Origin: Phascolarctos cinereus
Lineage: Eukaryota; Chordata; Mammalia; Diprotodontia; Phascolarctidae
Assembly (NCBI RefSeq): GCF_002099425.1
Contig: NW_018343955.1
Coordinates: forward strand, 13,812,001-13,876,000
Reading direction: 5' to 3'
Length of the DNA stretch: 64,000 bases
Below are positions 33,200 to 44,461 of this stretch, one piece after another. The translations under genes and the position numbers were made by a program. The notes beneath the pieces are model-generated. The model was not told the DNA's origin. It saw only the letters and a program-made list of their open reading frames with translations, and ran no database searches. Each line of letters opens with the position of its first letter. The first letter of the stretch is position 1.

Positions 33200-33353
33200 T
33201 CACCAAATTAAGTCACTACAGTACAGCAGCACAGGAGATGTGATTCTTGTGGTGTCCGGAAACTCTCAGGCCAAAGTGCTTGACAGAGATGGCTTCCTAG
33301 TGATGGAATGTGTGAAAGGAGACCAGTATATTGTGGACATGGCCAACACCAAG
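33200..33353 (+). CDS. WDR70: WDR70 internal exon C (WD repeats 1-2)
   Basis: 154 bases. The first base completes the Cys codon begun by exon B, followed by 51 codons ending in Lys at phase 0. The acceptor is TTTCTTCACAG and the donor GTGAGC. It encodes HQIKSLQYSSTGDVILVVSG, then AKVLDRDGF and VKGDQYIVDMANTK. LQYSxTGDxILVVSG followed by AKVxDRDG is a WD-repeat strand B/C/D pattern. As I recall the human protein, the sequence is nearly the same (SNTGDM, SGSSQAKVIDRDGFEV). No frame break, so the gene looks intact here. Confidence 0.97.
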
Positions 33354-33563
33354 GTGAGCACCAACATATAACGAACTCTAAAATAGCCTCATCGTTATTT
33401 TAATTTCTTAAATTGTTAATTATAACTGTGTTTACTTACTTGGATTGTTTTCTTGATATTGAAGATCAGATTTTACCTTTAATTTTCTTATTTGGAAGTG
33501 GTGGAATAATTAATAAAATCTTTTTAATCTCTTTAAAATCTTTTTCTTGTTTCTTTAAGTTTC

Positions 33564-33827
33564 CTGAAGGGTAAAAGCCTGTTCATAGGGGTTTCTATAG
33601 GACACCAAAATATTTTGTTGTAGGAAAATTTTGTTAAAATGTAGTGATAGATATTTCCAGAACCTAATCATTGTACACAGAGTGGATGCCCATTTTCCCT
33701 GTAGTGAACAAGCAAGTGAAAATTGGGAGCTTATTAAGATAAGGAGAAAAGTCTACTTATCTTTTTTCCCCACATAACTGGTGGAGAGGTTGGTAAGCCA
33801 TCTTAGGAGTTTAGATCGATTTTCTCA
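33564..33827 (+). repeat. 264-bp perfect direct duplication, copy A
   Basis: Begins CTGAAGGGTAAAAGCCTG and ends GATCGATTTTCTCA. Base for base identical, by my reading, to 41804-42067, exactly 8,240 bp downstream in the same orientation. No known repeat family, A tail or target-site duplication is visible. Confidence 0.95.
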
Positions 33828-33954
33828 GCTAGTTGGAATTTTTGATGATATGGGATAAAAGATGCTGGATATGACATATTCCCAGATATGGGAGTAGTAA
33901 ATACTTCTTGGTATAACAAAAACAAAAAAGATCTTCATCCACAATGAGTTTTAT

Positions 33955-34140
33955 AGATAGGGTCCAGACAGTGGAGCTTGGAAGATTGCGTCAAAGAAAT
34001 CTGGACTCAGATCTGGCCTCAGCCCCTGACTAACCAGCGGGGTGACCCATGGTAAGTCACTTCACCTCTGGCGGTCTCAATGACAGATAAGTTCCTGCTG
34101 GCTCTGATCTCTCATAGGATTTCATTCACTGGTATAGAAT
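33955..34140 (+). mobile_element. MIR-like SINE, diverged
   Basis: TGGACTCAGATCTGGCCTCA, then a TGACCCATGGTAAGTCACTT core and a CTCTGGCGGTCTC stretch. Confidence 0.5.
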
Positions 34141-34284
34141 TTGTTGTGACCCAATAAGGAGTGATTTGTATAGGACATGGGCTGAGCCTTTCTTTGAAAT
34201 GGGATACTTAGCAATTCTCTCTTAATTTGTCTTCTATCCACCTTCATCTTTTCCTCACTTGGTTTCGCTCTTAGTTCTGTATAC

Positions 34285-34520
34285 AGGCAGCAATGTGAGC
34301 TGGTGGGTATACAGTGCTTGACTTAGAGTCAGGAAGAACTAAGTACAAATGCTGCCTTGGACTCTTTGTGACTGGGACACTGGTCAGTCACAAAACCTCT
34401 TAGCCTCAGTTTACTCATCTGTAAAGTGAGGATTAACACCACAGAGTTATGGTGAGGATCAAATGAGATTACATATATAAAGTATTTTGCAAAACTTAAA
34501 GCATTGTATATATTAGCTTT
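34285..34520 (+). mobile_element. CORE-SINE, near full length
   Basis: CTTAGAGTCAGGAAGAACTA, then CTCAGTTTACTCATCTGTAA, GGTGAGGATCAAATGAGATT and ATATAAAGTATTTTGCAAAA. Confidence 0.75.
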
Positions 34521-34794
34521 TATTTGTAAGGCTTATTTTTATCTCAATTTCCTTTGACTAAAAGGCTGAAATTCCTAACTAACAACTCTTTTATTATGAG
34601 GATGCTATTTCATAGGTTGTTAAGGTCAAAGACTTTACCATCTAATTGAATTCACTTCAACAGTTTTTATGTATTTACTATGTTTTCTTAGACAGCAAAT
34701 TATATCCTGCTTTAGTGACTTAAGTAATCTGTGAATTCTCATCATATTTGTGTGTTGTAATTGCAGGACCAAAACTCCTGTTTAAAGACAGAAA

Positions 34795-35100
34795 TAGTTT
34801 TATTTAATAAATGAATGAATAAACATTTGTCCAGCGCTTACTCTGTGCCAAGCACTATGCTAATAGAAAAAGCAAGATAGTCTCTGCTGTCAAGGAGCTG
34901 ATTTTCTAATTGAGAGAGACCAACAAACACATAAAAGAAAAGTTCAGCTGGAGTCAAAAGAGTTGTGGCAGGGCTGCTGGCGAATGCTGGGGATCTTTAG
35001 ATTATACTGATAGGTCAGATGACAGAGCTAGAGGTCTGGAGGTTGTAGAAGTAGGGCATATGAAAGAGTGATCCTCCATTTCTCTAAAAGGAGCAGAGTT
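34795..35100 (-). mobile_element. L2 3' end, antisense
   Basis: AATGAATGAATAAACATTTG, then CCAGCGCTTACTCTGTGCCA and AGCACTATGCTAATAG. The last 150 bp are weaker. Confidence 0.7.
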
Positions 35101-35104
35101 AGGA

Positions 35105-35350
35105 ACTATCATGGCCCAGTGGATGGAGTGCTGGGCCTGGAGTCAGTAAGACTCATCTTTCTGAGTTCGTATCCATCCGCAGACACGTGCTAGCTGTGTG
35201 ACCCTGGGCAAGTCCCTTATTAACCCTTTTGCCTCAGTTTCCTTATCTGTAAAATTAGTTGGAGAAGGAAATGGCAAACCATTCCAGTATTTCCCCCAAA
35301 TGAGGTCGTGAAGAGTTAGACATGACTGAAAAGAACTGAATAACAAAAAA
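35105..35350 (+). mobile_element. Mar1 SINE with RTE-derived tail
   Basis: CAGTGGATGGAGTGCTGGGC, then CTGTGTGACCCTGGGCAAGT and GGAGAAGGAAATGGCAAACC. It ends AGTTAGACATGACTGAAAAG and an A-rich end. Confidence 0.88.
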
Positions 35351-35499
35351 TCTCATCCAAGTTGTGTGATGTATTCTGGATGAGTTCTGGGTACCCCAGA
35401 CCGGGGTGGGGGTTAGTGGGAGAGGGACATAAAGGAAGGAGGAATAAAGGACACAGGGGTAGCCAGAGGACTTTCTGCTGCCTAGCTGTTCTAGATGGG

Positions 35500-35502
<3 letters not shown>

Positions 35503-35539
<37 letters not shown>

Positions 35540-35590
35540 ACACATATACATATACACATAAAGACACACATGTACACATACATACATATT
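35503..35590 (+). repeat. (AC)n microsatellite with TACA/CATA continuation
   Basis: About 17 AC units, then mixed ACATAT units. The open frames through it on both strands are artefacts of the repeat. Confidence 0.95.
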
Positions 35591-36740
35591 ACCATCTCTG
35601 TCTCTTTCTTGCTCGATCTTTTTCTTCTCCCTTCCTCCCATGTTTTTTAAGGGTTTGATAGTAGAGATGGAGGCTAGAAAGATAGAAGCACTGGAAGCTG
35701 GCTTCTCCATCCCATTATGTTATGAATGTGTTTTCCAAGTGGCATATTGCAAAGTATGAGTCAAAAAGATCAGAGTTGAATAGAGGACTCTAAATGTATA
35801 ATGGATATAGAATTTTTAGCCCCACATTAATGTTTCATTTTGCAGCCCACAAAAACCTACCTCAAAGCTGTTGTCCAGATAGGGTTTGGGGGAAAGAGAG
35901 TCTAGGTTTACTCAATATCTCTCGCTTATCTTGCCCTTGAATGTGCTCATATTTTGCCACATATTTCTTAGGGTTAATAAATTAGCTAGCATTTATTAAG
36001 CATCTCTCATGAATCAATGAGAAGTCAGTGGGTAAAAAAAGGAGCATAAGGAAGAGAGCTTAAAAATGACTATTTGAAAACCAGTAGTATTGTAATTTAG
36101 CTGAAAAATGAACTAATACTAGGCTTTGTATGAATCACATGCAGGTCATATGGACATAGGAATCACATATAAGAAATTTTCAAATGTACTATTACATATA
36201 GTTGAATATGGCCTTTGGGAAAACCATTTTATTAGAAGAAGTAGATTGCTTGTTTCCTCTAACTTTGAACTATACAGAAACTGATATTTCATTTTTTCTT
36301 TTGCATAGAGTTGTTGGAGGAAGCAAGGCTGGGAAACTTTTAAAAGGATATCTTCACCTCCGTTGTGAGTTAGAAGGTTGTTTGTCAGATTGTTGAGAAT
36401 ATTTTGCACAATTTTAAAAGTTTCATTTGCAAGATTGTGAGATTTATTATTGTTTTTAAATACCTAGTGTAGAATTTTGCTAGCCTGACAATTCACTATT
36501 CTAGTGTTTGATAGTTTTTTACTGAGCATAGTTGTGAGGTTATTTGGTACCTTGGATAAATTTTGAATATATGATATTCCAGGGAGAATGGCAGGAATTT
36601 ACCACAACCATCCTTGTACTATAGTGTTTCCCTGGAGAAAATGTCATGAGGGTTATTTTCATTGAGTAGAGAAATCCAAGTTTACTGTCTTGGAATGAAC
36701 ATTGAACTTAACTGTTATATTCTCTTTCACATGAGTGGTA
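35591..36740. other. Intron sequence, nothing recognised
   Basis: Only a short L2-like AGCATTTATTAAGCATCTCT near 35988. No coding signal. Confidence 0.45.
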
Positions 36741-36754
36741 TGTAGATGTCTGTG

Positions 36755-36910
36755 TGGCACAGTAGATAGAGGGATGAGGCTTAGAGTCAAGAACACCTGG
36801 ACTCAAGTTCTGCCTTTGACATTGCTGTCTGTATGACCAAGAGTCCTTTAAATTCCTAAATAACTCTCAAACCACACTTGTAAATGAAATGCTGATAATT
36901 AGAAGAGGGA
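36755..36910 (+). mobile_element. tRNA-derived SINE, second subfamily
   Basis: GTGTGGCACAGTAGATAGAG, then GGACTCAAGTTCTGCCTTTG and the end of the head. Confidence 0.65.
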
Positions 36911-36944
36911 ATTTCCACAGCACTTGAATTTTTTAAAAAAGTTT

Positions 36945-37110
36945 TGCTGGACATCAGATATCATGAACTCCCTGTAGTCATCCCGTGGAGGATTGTACAG
37001 ATGAGAGAACTGAAGTTTAAAGGGGGCATAACTTCACGAAGTTCCCACAGTTTGGTTGATGCAGAAACAGAACCGCTGAGGTCTAGTCTGGTGGCTTTTG
37101 GATCACAGTC
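36945..37110 (-). mobile_element. MIR, antisense, diverged
   Basis: TGTACAGATGAGAGAACTGA, then GCATAACTTCACGAAGTTCC and AACAGAACCGCTGAGGTC. Confidence 0.5.
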
Positions 37111-37650
37111 CTGGTGAGTTTAGAAGAGATGAATTGTGATGGAGGACAACGAAATCTTGAAGGAAATGGTAGAGTAATTATCAGATTGCAAAGTAATTGT
37201 GATTATACATAATTTTCTGTAGAATGTTATTTCTGCACTGATAGGAACCCTTAACAGAAACAGTGGTTCCTGTTTTGCTATTGTTTCGCCCAGAGGGAAC
37301 TGTAGTTAATAGGCCAGGTTTATGGCTGAGAAATGTTACTGATATTTGGGTTGCAGTTCTTGGCTTAAATGGTTAGATCTGATAAATGAAGAATGACTTT
37401 TTTTCAGAAGTAGGTGCCTGAATGAGGCAAATATTTAATTTTAATCTCTGTTCCGAGTCCAGGAATGATTAACAACTTCTGAGTTTACTATAAAATCTAG
37501 AAAGCAGGACGTTAAAAATACATATGCCCTATTAAAATCTAAATAGCACATGCTTTGAATATGAACAGTTTTCCTAATTAGCTTATAATTTTATATAGAT
37601 CAAATCATTTATATTTCTAATCTTACAGTTTACCTATTTGATTCAAAATG
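37111..37650. other. Intron sequence, nothing recognised
   Basis: No assignable element. Confidence 0.45.
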
Positions 37651-37912
37651 TAATGTGTATATATATTATATGTATATGTATGTATAAATGTATGTGTATG
37701 TGTGCATATATGTGTATATGTATATATAGTGTACCTTTGTATAGGGGTGTGTGTGTGCATGCGTGAGTGAGTGTGTATGGGGTATGTGTATGCATATGTG
37801 GGTTTGTATATGTGTATATATGTGGCTATGTATGTATGTATATAACTATATATAGAGAGAATACATGTGTGTATACATACATATACATATACACATATAC
37901 ATATATATAGAG
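37651..37912 (+). repeat. Long imperfect TATG/TGTA microsatellite
   Basis: About 260 bp of alternating purine-pyrimidine units (TATA, TATG, TGTG, CATA), broken by a GTGAGTGAGTGTG patch. The largest simple repeat in the window. Confidence 0.9.
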
Positions 37913-37989
37913 AGAGTTGGTCTTATGCCAAAGGTGCACAGTTGTTCTAAATGAGAGATCATCCTTTTTGGTTCCCCTTTACTAGCATC

Positions 37990-38130
37990 ACAGTGTTATT
38001 GGGTGACAGATCCTCTGGTCCAGTCTTTGTTTTACAGATGAGGGAACAGGCCTAGAGAAAGGCTGAGTTCAAGGTCACAGGAGGAATAAATGGCCGAGCC
38101 CACATTTTTAGCCCCTGAGCCCCCCTCTTT
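37990..38130 (-). mobile_element. MIR, antisense, diverged
   Basis: TTTTACAGATGAGGGAACAG, then GCTGAGTTCAAGGTCACAGG and ATGGCCGAGCC. Confidence 0.55.
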
Positions 38131-38955
38131 TCATTGTATCTCCAGATAATCTTGACACTTTGATAGGAAAGTCCATTTTACAATTTGTGACCCTTTCTTG
38201 AGGTTTGTGACAAAGCTAATGCTTCGGATCTTCAAGTTTAGAAATGTAAGTCTTTAAAGGAAGCTTTAAAGCATACACACTGTGTTGTTGTACTTGCCCC
38301 GTTTTATTCCTCAGTTGTATACTTGAAGTTTTGGGATATTGCCACTAGGTGGCAGAGATGCACTAGACAAATGGTCTCAAACAATGGTCCTAGTTTGAAA
38401 GTTTTATCAGTATATTTTGTTATGTTACATTTATGGGTGTTCCACTTCATGAGAAGTCTTTTGTAGTAAAATAAAAGTTAAGTAAAACTAGTACATAGCG
38501 TGAAGTATCAAAGTGCATGCAACACTCCACATCTGTAGCAGTCCTACCTCTCTAAATAAGAAATAGTTAACAGAAATTTATTTTTTCCCCATACCCCTAC
38601 TGGAAAAAAAGCAAAAAAGCAAATATTTAAATGTAGTATTTTATTCTTTATTATGAATATTTATTTCATAATTGTCCTATGCTAGCTATTATCAAATTTG
38701 TAATTTTTGAAAAATGTAAGTAATAGTGGTTAATGTTAATTAGTTCAGTGATTTTAATGAATAGATGTTTTTAAGACCAACCAGTATGGAAAGGTCAGGG
38801 TCACAAATCTGTGTAGGCTGGAAAAGATAAATCTAGCTGAATCTCAAGGAAAGCAAGGTACCTTAAAACTTACAAGAAAATTACAAAAAAAGTATTTTTT
38901 TTAAAGTAAAGTAGATGCACACAAATTTATACCAAAATGAACCCTTCCCCCCAAA
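38131..38955. other. Intron sequence with one regulatory-type motif
   Basis: No repeat recognised. It holds the CTCF-like motif listed separately at 38342-38355. Confidence 0.45.
38342..38355 (+). promoter_or_regulatory. CTCF-type binding motif
   Basis: CCACTAGGTGGCAG fits every position of the CTCF core consensus CCASYAGRKGGCRS. It lies in sequence not assigned to a repeat, in the large WDR70 intron. Such sites may bind CTCF and anchor chromatin loops. Binding here is an inference. Confidence 0.6.
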
Positions 38956-38959
38956 ATGT

Positions 38960-39200
38960 TTTTTCAGTCTTGGATCTGGAGTCAGAAAGACCTGAGTTCA
39001 AATCCAGATTAGACACTAGCTTTGTGACCCTGGGCAAGTCATTTAACCTCTGTCTACCCCAGTTTTCTCATCTGAAAAATGGAGATAATAAGACCATCTG
39101 CTTCCTGGGGTTGCAGTGAGGATAAAATGAGATAATATTTGTAAATGAATTGTAAACCTTAAAGTGCTTTATGAATACTAGGTATTATTATTATTACTTT
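38960..39200 (+). mobile_element. CORE-SINE with tRNA-like head
   Basis: TGGATCTGGAGTCAGAAAGA, GAGTTCAAATCCAGATTAGA, TGTGACCCTGGGCAAGTCAT, GAGATAATATTTGTAAATGA and a TATTATTATTATT end. Confidence 0.85.
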
Positions 39201-39229
39201 TTTAATGTCTACTTTAAGTTCTACTACTC

Positions 39230-40530
39230 TTTTACTTTGTTTCCTTTTAAATTTTAATAATTATGATCAGCTTGTATATGCTTCTGGTTCTACTGATTTC
39301 ACTTTGGCTTATGTCATATAGGTTTTTCTATATTTCGTTGTATTCCTTCTTATTTTTTGAGGTACTGTGGTATTTCATTGCATGATGTTAATGTACCATC
39401 ATGTATTTAGCCATTCTTTACTTATTGGATGTATGTTTGTTTCCATCTTTTTTTCCCCCATTACAAATAAAGTAGCTAGAAATGTTTTTGTACAGATAGA
39501 TCCTTTCCCCCCTTTTTATGATTCTATTTTGGATAAAATACTAATACTGGTACCCTAAGTCAAAAGGTATGATTGCTTTTGTGACTCATTTTATATTGCC
39601 ATATTGCTGTTCAAAATGTTTATACTGGTCTCCAGACCTGCCAATTGCTCTGTTAAATTCAGTATTTTATTTGTCATAGTCTTATAAAGGAGGTGTTAAA
39701 GTCTCCCATTATTATTGATATTGTAGCTGTTTCTTGTTTTAAGGTTATTAGATTTTCATTAATGGATATAAATTTAGAATGACAAATGCATTTTTATTAA
39801 AACTTTTATATTATCATTTTGCGTAGGACTTTTTCACATAAGAATACCTTTTTTATCTTTGGCAGTGCTTTTTGATTGTAGTTAAACTTTTTCTGATGTC
39901 ATTAGTCCTCTTTTTTTTTTGTGATTTGGTGGTAGTATGGTAAATTTTGGACCACCACTCAATATAAAAATTTATTTAAATCTTTCTGAATTAAATGTTT
40001 CCTGTGAACAGAATGTGGTTGGATTTTGAACCTGTGACTCTTGACCATTTACATTTAGGGCTATATGACTATTACATTTGTCATTGATTCCATCATTCTA
40101 ATTGGAAGGGAATGCTTGCTTTCTTATGAGTGTTTTTGTTATTGTTCTAATATCATTCCAAACAAAACTCTTGCCTATTAATAACTATGTAGACTTTTTT
40201 CCCTTAAACTTGGAGCTCTCTTTTATTAGTGAGTAGTACCTGGCTTTTTGCTTTTCCTCCCCGTTCTTCTCCACCCGTTTATTTTTCTCTTATTCTCTGA
40301 AATAACATTCTTTTAATATTAGTGATTTAGTGAATACATTACTTTGAGGATTCTCACATCTTGTTAGAAACTGGTTCATCTTGATTTCAGAAGTATGAAT
40401 TTTTATACTTATTCTGAGAGTTTTGACTGTTTGAAAACTTTTAATGTATGCCTCTTTCAGCATTACAAAGTTTGAATGCTTTTCAAATAGCCATCTTTTG
40501 CATTAAAAAAACATAAAGAAATTTGCTAGA
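39230..40530 (-). mobile_element. L1, 3' end and internal ORF2 piece, antisense
   Basis: 39230-39640 has antisense 3'-end landmarks (GTGGTATTTCATTGCATGAT and a CCATTCTTTACTTATTGGA block). 39689 onward has GGTGTTAAAGTCTCCCATTA, the antisense of the L1 'GDFNTP' endonuclease-side region. The jump from ORF2 C-terminus to its early part means an internal deletion or two copies. Old. Confidence 0.65.
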
Positions 40531-40564
40531 TAGATAATTTTTGGGTCCCCACTCCCAATGAAAT

Positions 40565-40690
40565 TATGTAAGGTAAGCTCTTTGAGGACAGGGACTGTGT
40601 GTCTTTTTATTTTCTTTTTGCATCCTGGGCACCTAGCGCAATATTTATAAGTAATGGGTGTTTCATAAATGCTTGTTGAAATGAATTAAA
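40565..40690 (+). mobile_element. L2 3' end
   Basis: GTAAGCTCTTTGAGGACAGG, GACTGTGTGTCTTTTT, GCATCCTGGGCACCTAGCGC and ATAAATGCTTGTTGAAATGA. Confidence 0.85.
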
Positions 40691-40854
40691 TTTATGACCC
40701 ATACTTCTTAATTTCTGAGGTATGGTGTTCCAAGTTCTTTGATTCTCTTTCATCTTCTTTTAAAAATCTACTGTGATTATGATTATGGCCCCTGACTAAG
40801 GGATTATTTCTCTATTTCTTTTGACAGTTTAAAATATTTCTTCCCATTAGATTG

Positions 40855-41600
40855 TAAGGTTGAAATTTAACTATACTGTGTCCTAGAGAGCTAAAAAAGA
40901 GTTTGGAGCAGAGAAGTGGCATAATCAGATGTTTGTATAACGAAAGTTAAAGCTTGAATTCTTCCTTTTCAATGTCCTGTTGTATTTTGTTGCCTATTTT
41001 TTCCAATTCTGGGAAATTTTCTTTGACAGTTTCCTGGAAGATAGTTTTCAGTTTATTTTTTCCTCCTAAGTCTCCTGAGATGTCAGTAATCCTGAGATTA
41101 CTATTTCATGATCTTTCTTCCAGATCTGAATCTTTGTGTTTTCTAATTCTAAAGATAATTCTGTGATTTGTGGAGTCTGTGTTTCCAGTTGCTCTGCATC
41201 ATGTGCAGTTATTGTTTGTTGCTTCTGTTGATTTTTTTAGTTTCCTATTAAATTGTCAAAATTGGTAATTTTCTTAATTATTTCCCATGAACCTCTTTCC
41301 CTTTAACATCTTTAGTATCAAATAAGCCTAGATGGAATGATTGGGGCTAGACCGTGGAGGGCACTTACTCAGTTTGGTGTTCATTCAGAAGGCATTAGGC
41401 AGCTAACAAAGAGTTTGGAGGAGAAAATTAATCTGTACAAAAAAGAGAACCAGAAAGGAGAGAGATTGGAGGTTGGAGTCTGGAAAGAGACAGTTGTTTT
41501 GGTCTAGGGGAGTGGTAATGAGGGATACAGAGGCATAATTAGGTTCTTAGGCTTATGAAGAAAGCAGGGAGCTTAGGCTTTAATTATTTGATGAGATAAC
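40855..41600 (-). mobile_element. L2, antisense, split by an ORF1 fragment
   Basis: 40860-40945 (AGTGGCATAATCAGATGTTT) and 41310-41600 (AAAGAGTTTGGAGGAGAAAA, then GGTCTAGGGGAGTGGTAATG) resemble L2 antisense. The middle is the L1-type piece at 40960. Confidence 0.5.
40960..41300 (-). mobile_element. L1-type ORF1 fragment, antisense
   Basis: Pyrimidine-rich on the + strand. The minus strand reads as a decayed ORF1 coiled coil and following domain: TTTTCCAATTCTGGGAAATT, then AGTTTCCTGGAAGATAGTTT. It resembles the same part of the element at 60880-61130. Confidence 0.5.
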
Positions 41601-41803
41601 TGAATGAGAATTGGAATCAGGAGTTGATTAGGTAACATTTTTTTGAGGAGATAAAAGTCATAAAATACAATAACTTGATAGCCCAGTTAGTTTCAAAGAG
41701 GAATAAAACTTTTCTACAACTACATATTATCTTGCCAACCCAAGCTATCCATCTTGCAAATTCATTCTTTTTGTTGTTGTATAAAATGGCTTTGTATAGT
41801 GGT

Positions 41804-42067
41804 CTGAAGGGTAAAAGCCTGTTCATAGGGGTTTCTATAGGACACCAAAATATTTTGTTGTAGGAAAATTTTGTTAAAATGTAGTGATAGATATTTCCAG
41901 AACCTAATCATTGTACACAGAGTGGATGCCCATTTTCCCTGTAGTGAACAAGCAAGTGAAAATTGGGAGCTTATTAAGATAAGGAGAAAAGTCTACTTAT
42001 CTTTTTTCCCCACATAACTGGTGGAGAGGTTGGTAAGCCATCTTAGGAGTTTAGATCGATTTTCTCA
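41804..42067 (+). repeat. 264-bp perfect direct duplication, copy B
   Basis: Identical to 33564-33827. The left neighbour is TTTGTATAGTGGT and the right neighbour CTTCGACTAAGAAAAC. Neither resembles the neighbours of copy A, so the borders are sharp on both sides. Confidence 0.95.
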
Positions 42068-42284
42068 CTTCGACTAAGAAAACAACTCTGAATACATGTC
42101 CTGATGATGTGAGTGTCTGTTCTTTCTATCCTTTTTTTTTATGTGACAAAACTCCCTTCCTGTAATTTTTTGAAGTGAGCATTGAAAGGTTTAGGGCAGT
42201 CAACTTCAAGAAGATAACTTTTAACTTGCATTGTTTGACCATTCCGAAGAATGAATTCAGTGTGGATAATGTGTACAAATATTG

Positions 42285-42535
42285 TGGGCAGCTAGGTGTG
42301 GCAGTGAATAGAGTTCTGGGCCAGAAACATTTCTCTTCCAGAGTTCAAATCTGTCTTTAGACACTTACTAGCTGTGTGACTCTGGGCAAGTCACTTAATC
42401 CTCTTTGCTTCAGTTTCCTCATCCGTAAAATGAGCTGGAAAATAAAATGGCAAACCATTCCAGTAACTTTGCTACGAAAATGGGGTCACAAAGAGTTGGA
42501 CATGACTAAAAATGACTGAATAGCAACAGATATGT
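42285..42535 (+). mobile_element. Mar1 SINE with RTE-derived tail
   Basis: GGGCAGCTAGGTGTGGCAGT, CTGTGTGACTCTGGGCAAGT, TGGCAAACCATTCCAGTAAC and AGAGTTGGACATGACTAAAA. Confidence 0.9.
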
Positions 42536-42679
42536 ACAGTTGTCTTGAAGACTAAGCTGTCAATGGCATGTGATAGCATTGATGCAAGAATTGCCTTGAG
42601 TAGCTCTAAATGATTTAGAGAATGACTAGACAGATCAAATTCCTTGAAATTATGCACTAGTGGCTTTGCTTAAATGTTT

Positions 42680-42735
42680 TCCTTTTCTTTTCTTTTCCTT
42701 CCTTTTTCTCTTTCTTTCTTCCTTTTTTTTTTTAA
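42680..42735 (+). repeat. Polypyrimidine tract (CTTTT/TTCC)n
   Basis: About 55 bp of C and T only, ending in a T run. Confidence 0.85.
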
Positions 42736-43430
42736 ACAAGAAAGAGTTCAGAGGGTGGGTAAATGGTAATGGCATTGGGATTTTGGAAGAAAAAATTGGA
42801 GGGAAATGAATGGTCTGAAAACAAAAATCATCAATAAAACACTTAAAATTATATACTTCTGTGAGGTTATTCTCTTTGAAATTGAGTATCTTATTTTGAA
42901 CATACTACTATTATTTTGAAGGTAGGACAATGAGTTACATACCGAAAATAAGTATGAAATATGTATCTCATTCATACTCATTGAGTAGACACTCAATTTC
43001 TGCAAAAATTCTGTTTCTTAAATAAAGTACTTTGGCAGTCTTATTTACAGAAAATTTCAAGATATATTTTTGTCCACTCCTGATAATTTAAGATACCTTC
43101 AGTAGGTTAAAAAATGAGAATTAAGGAGAGAGCGCGCTTTAATTTTTCAGCCATAGTTTCTTCTTATGTCTGGTTATGAAAGAAGCATGGTATTCCAAAG
43201 CACAACAGCAGAATGCCTTTGTTAACATTGATTCACTTTGGCATCATCTCCAAACCTGAGGGCCCAAGCAGATCTATTGATGATTATTATTTTTTGATTC
43301 TATCTAGAATCTGACTGGCCCATTCAGTACTTATTCTTTGCCTAGATCTGGGTTTCGCTTCTCAATGTTTTTGTTTGATTTTTATTAGGAACTGGCAATG
43401 ATTTTATAACAAATTTTGTTCTCATTTGTT
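42736..43430. other. Intron sequence, nothing recognised
   Basis: AT-rich, no assignable element. Confidence 0.45.
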
Positions 43431-43553
43431 ATTCTGATTAAGAGAGCTATATTTGTGTAGTTGGCTTTTAAAATTAGAAGAGCACACCAATGAGGCCACA
43501 GTTATGGATTCATTTCTTAGTTGATCCATAGAGCCTCACCCTGTTCAGTGCCC
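43431..43553 (+). repeat. Unnamed dispersed repeat, copy 1
   Basis: From TCTGATTAAGAGAGCTATAT through AATGAGGCCACAGTTATGGA to AGCCTCACCCTGTTCAGTG. It aligns end to end with 44740-44862. I cannot name the family. Confidence 0.7.
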
Positions 43554-44460
43554 CCAGATGGCAGCCTTTCAAGTCAGTTATGTTGGCCAAAAGTGATTCC
43601 AATTGGATTGGCATAAACCTATGATAACTTTTGGAAAAATTATTCTAAAAGGTCCTATCTTAAGAGAGAGAAATGCCAGAATTGCATGGAAATAAAGTGT
43701 TACTCCCTCTGTCAGATGAATTTCAGATTAAGACCTTGTTACTAAAAGGATACTTAGTAAAGAGAGAGAATCTTCCATGAGGGCATTTAGTAAGATTAAA
43801 TGAAAAGATAGACAAGCCAGTTAATTTGATCAATGAGTGGATTTAGTTACTAATTGTTCACCTTAAATTTTTTTTTCACTAATATGAGCCATGCCTCTGT
43901 TTAGATCTCTTTGAGATCTTTGGCTGAACTTGCTTTTCTTCATGACTCATTTTTAGTCACTGTTTTAACAGAGAGCCACTTAACATTCCCATGGCCTGGC
44001 ATCATTCTTGCTCCTACCTTTACAAACTAGTGCCATCATTCATAGTGGGAAGATTTCACATTATTGTTGTATAATAACCAGTTTAGCATTCTTGACTCTG
44101 AGTACTGTAAAGTTAGTTACTGTCAGTGACTAGAAGTATTTCCTTTTTAAACATTTTGTTGTATTTTTTGTAAAATTTTGTTTTATCCTGAACTTAAAAC
44201 CTAATAAGATAGGTATTTCCACATACAAAGTAGAACAGGAAAAGAGGATTGTATATGAAGCTGCATTATCTATAGCTTGCTTTTTTTTTTAAGTGTATAA
44301 TAAAGTTGTTATTTTCAAAGCTGTCCTGCTTTATGTTTCCTACTGACTTTTCTTTGGTTTCTTCCTGGGCATTTAAAAAACACCTCCATAGCCTTCTCTT
44401 CTTATTTTTCTTCTTTGTTTTTCCTTTTGGTAACCTTATTGCTATTGAAAAAAAAAATCA
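43554..44460. other. Intron sequence, nothing recognised
   Basis: No assignable repeat. A CTCF-like motif with one mismatch overlaps the start (43551-43564). Confidence 0.4.
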
Positions 44461-44461
44461 A

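Noticed and set aside
35255-35710. 151-codon open frame on the minus strand and overlapping frames
   Set aside because: It reads through the (AC)n microsatellite (Cys/Val run) and a Mar1 SINE. No independent coding signal.
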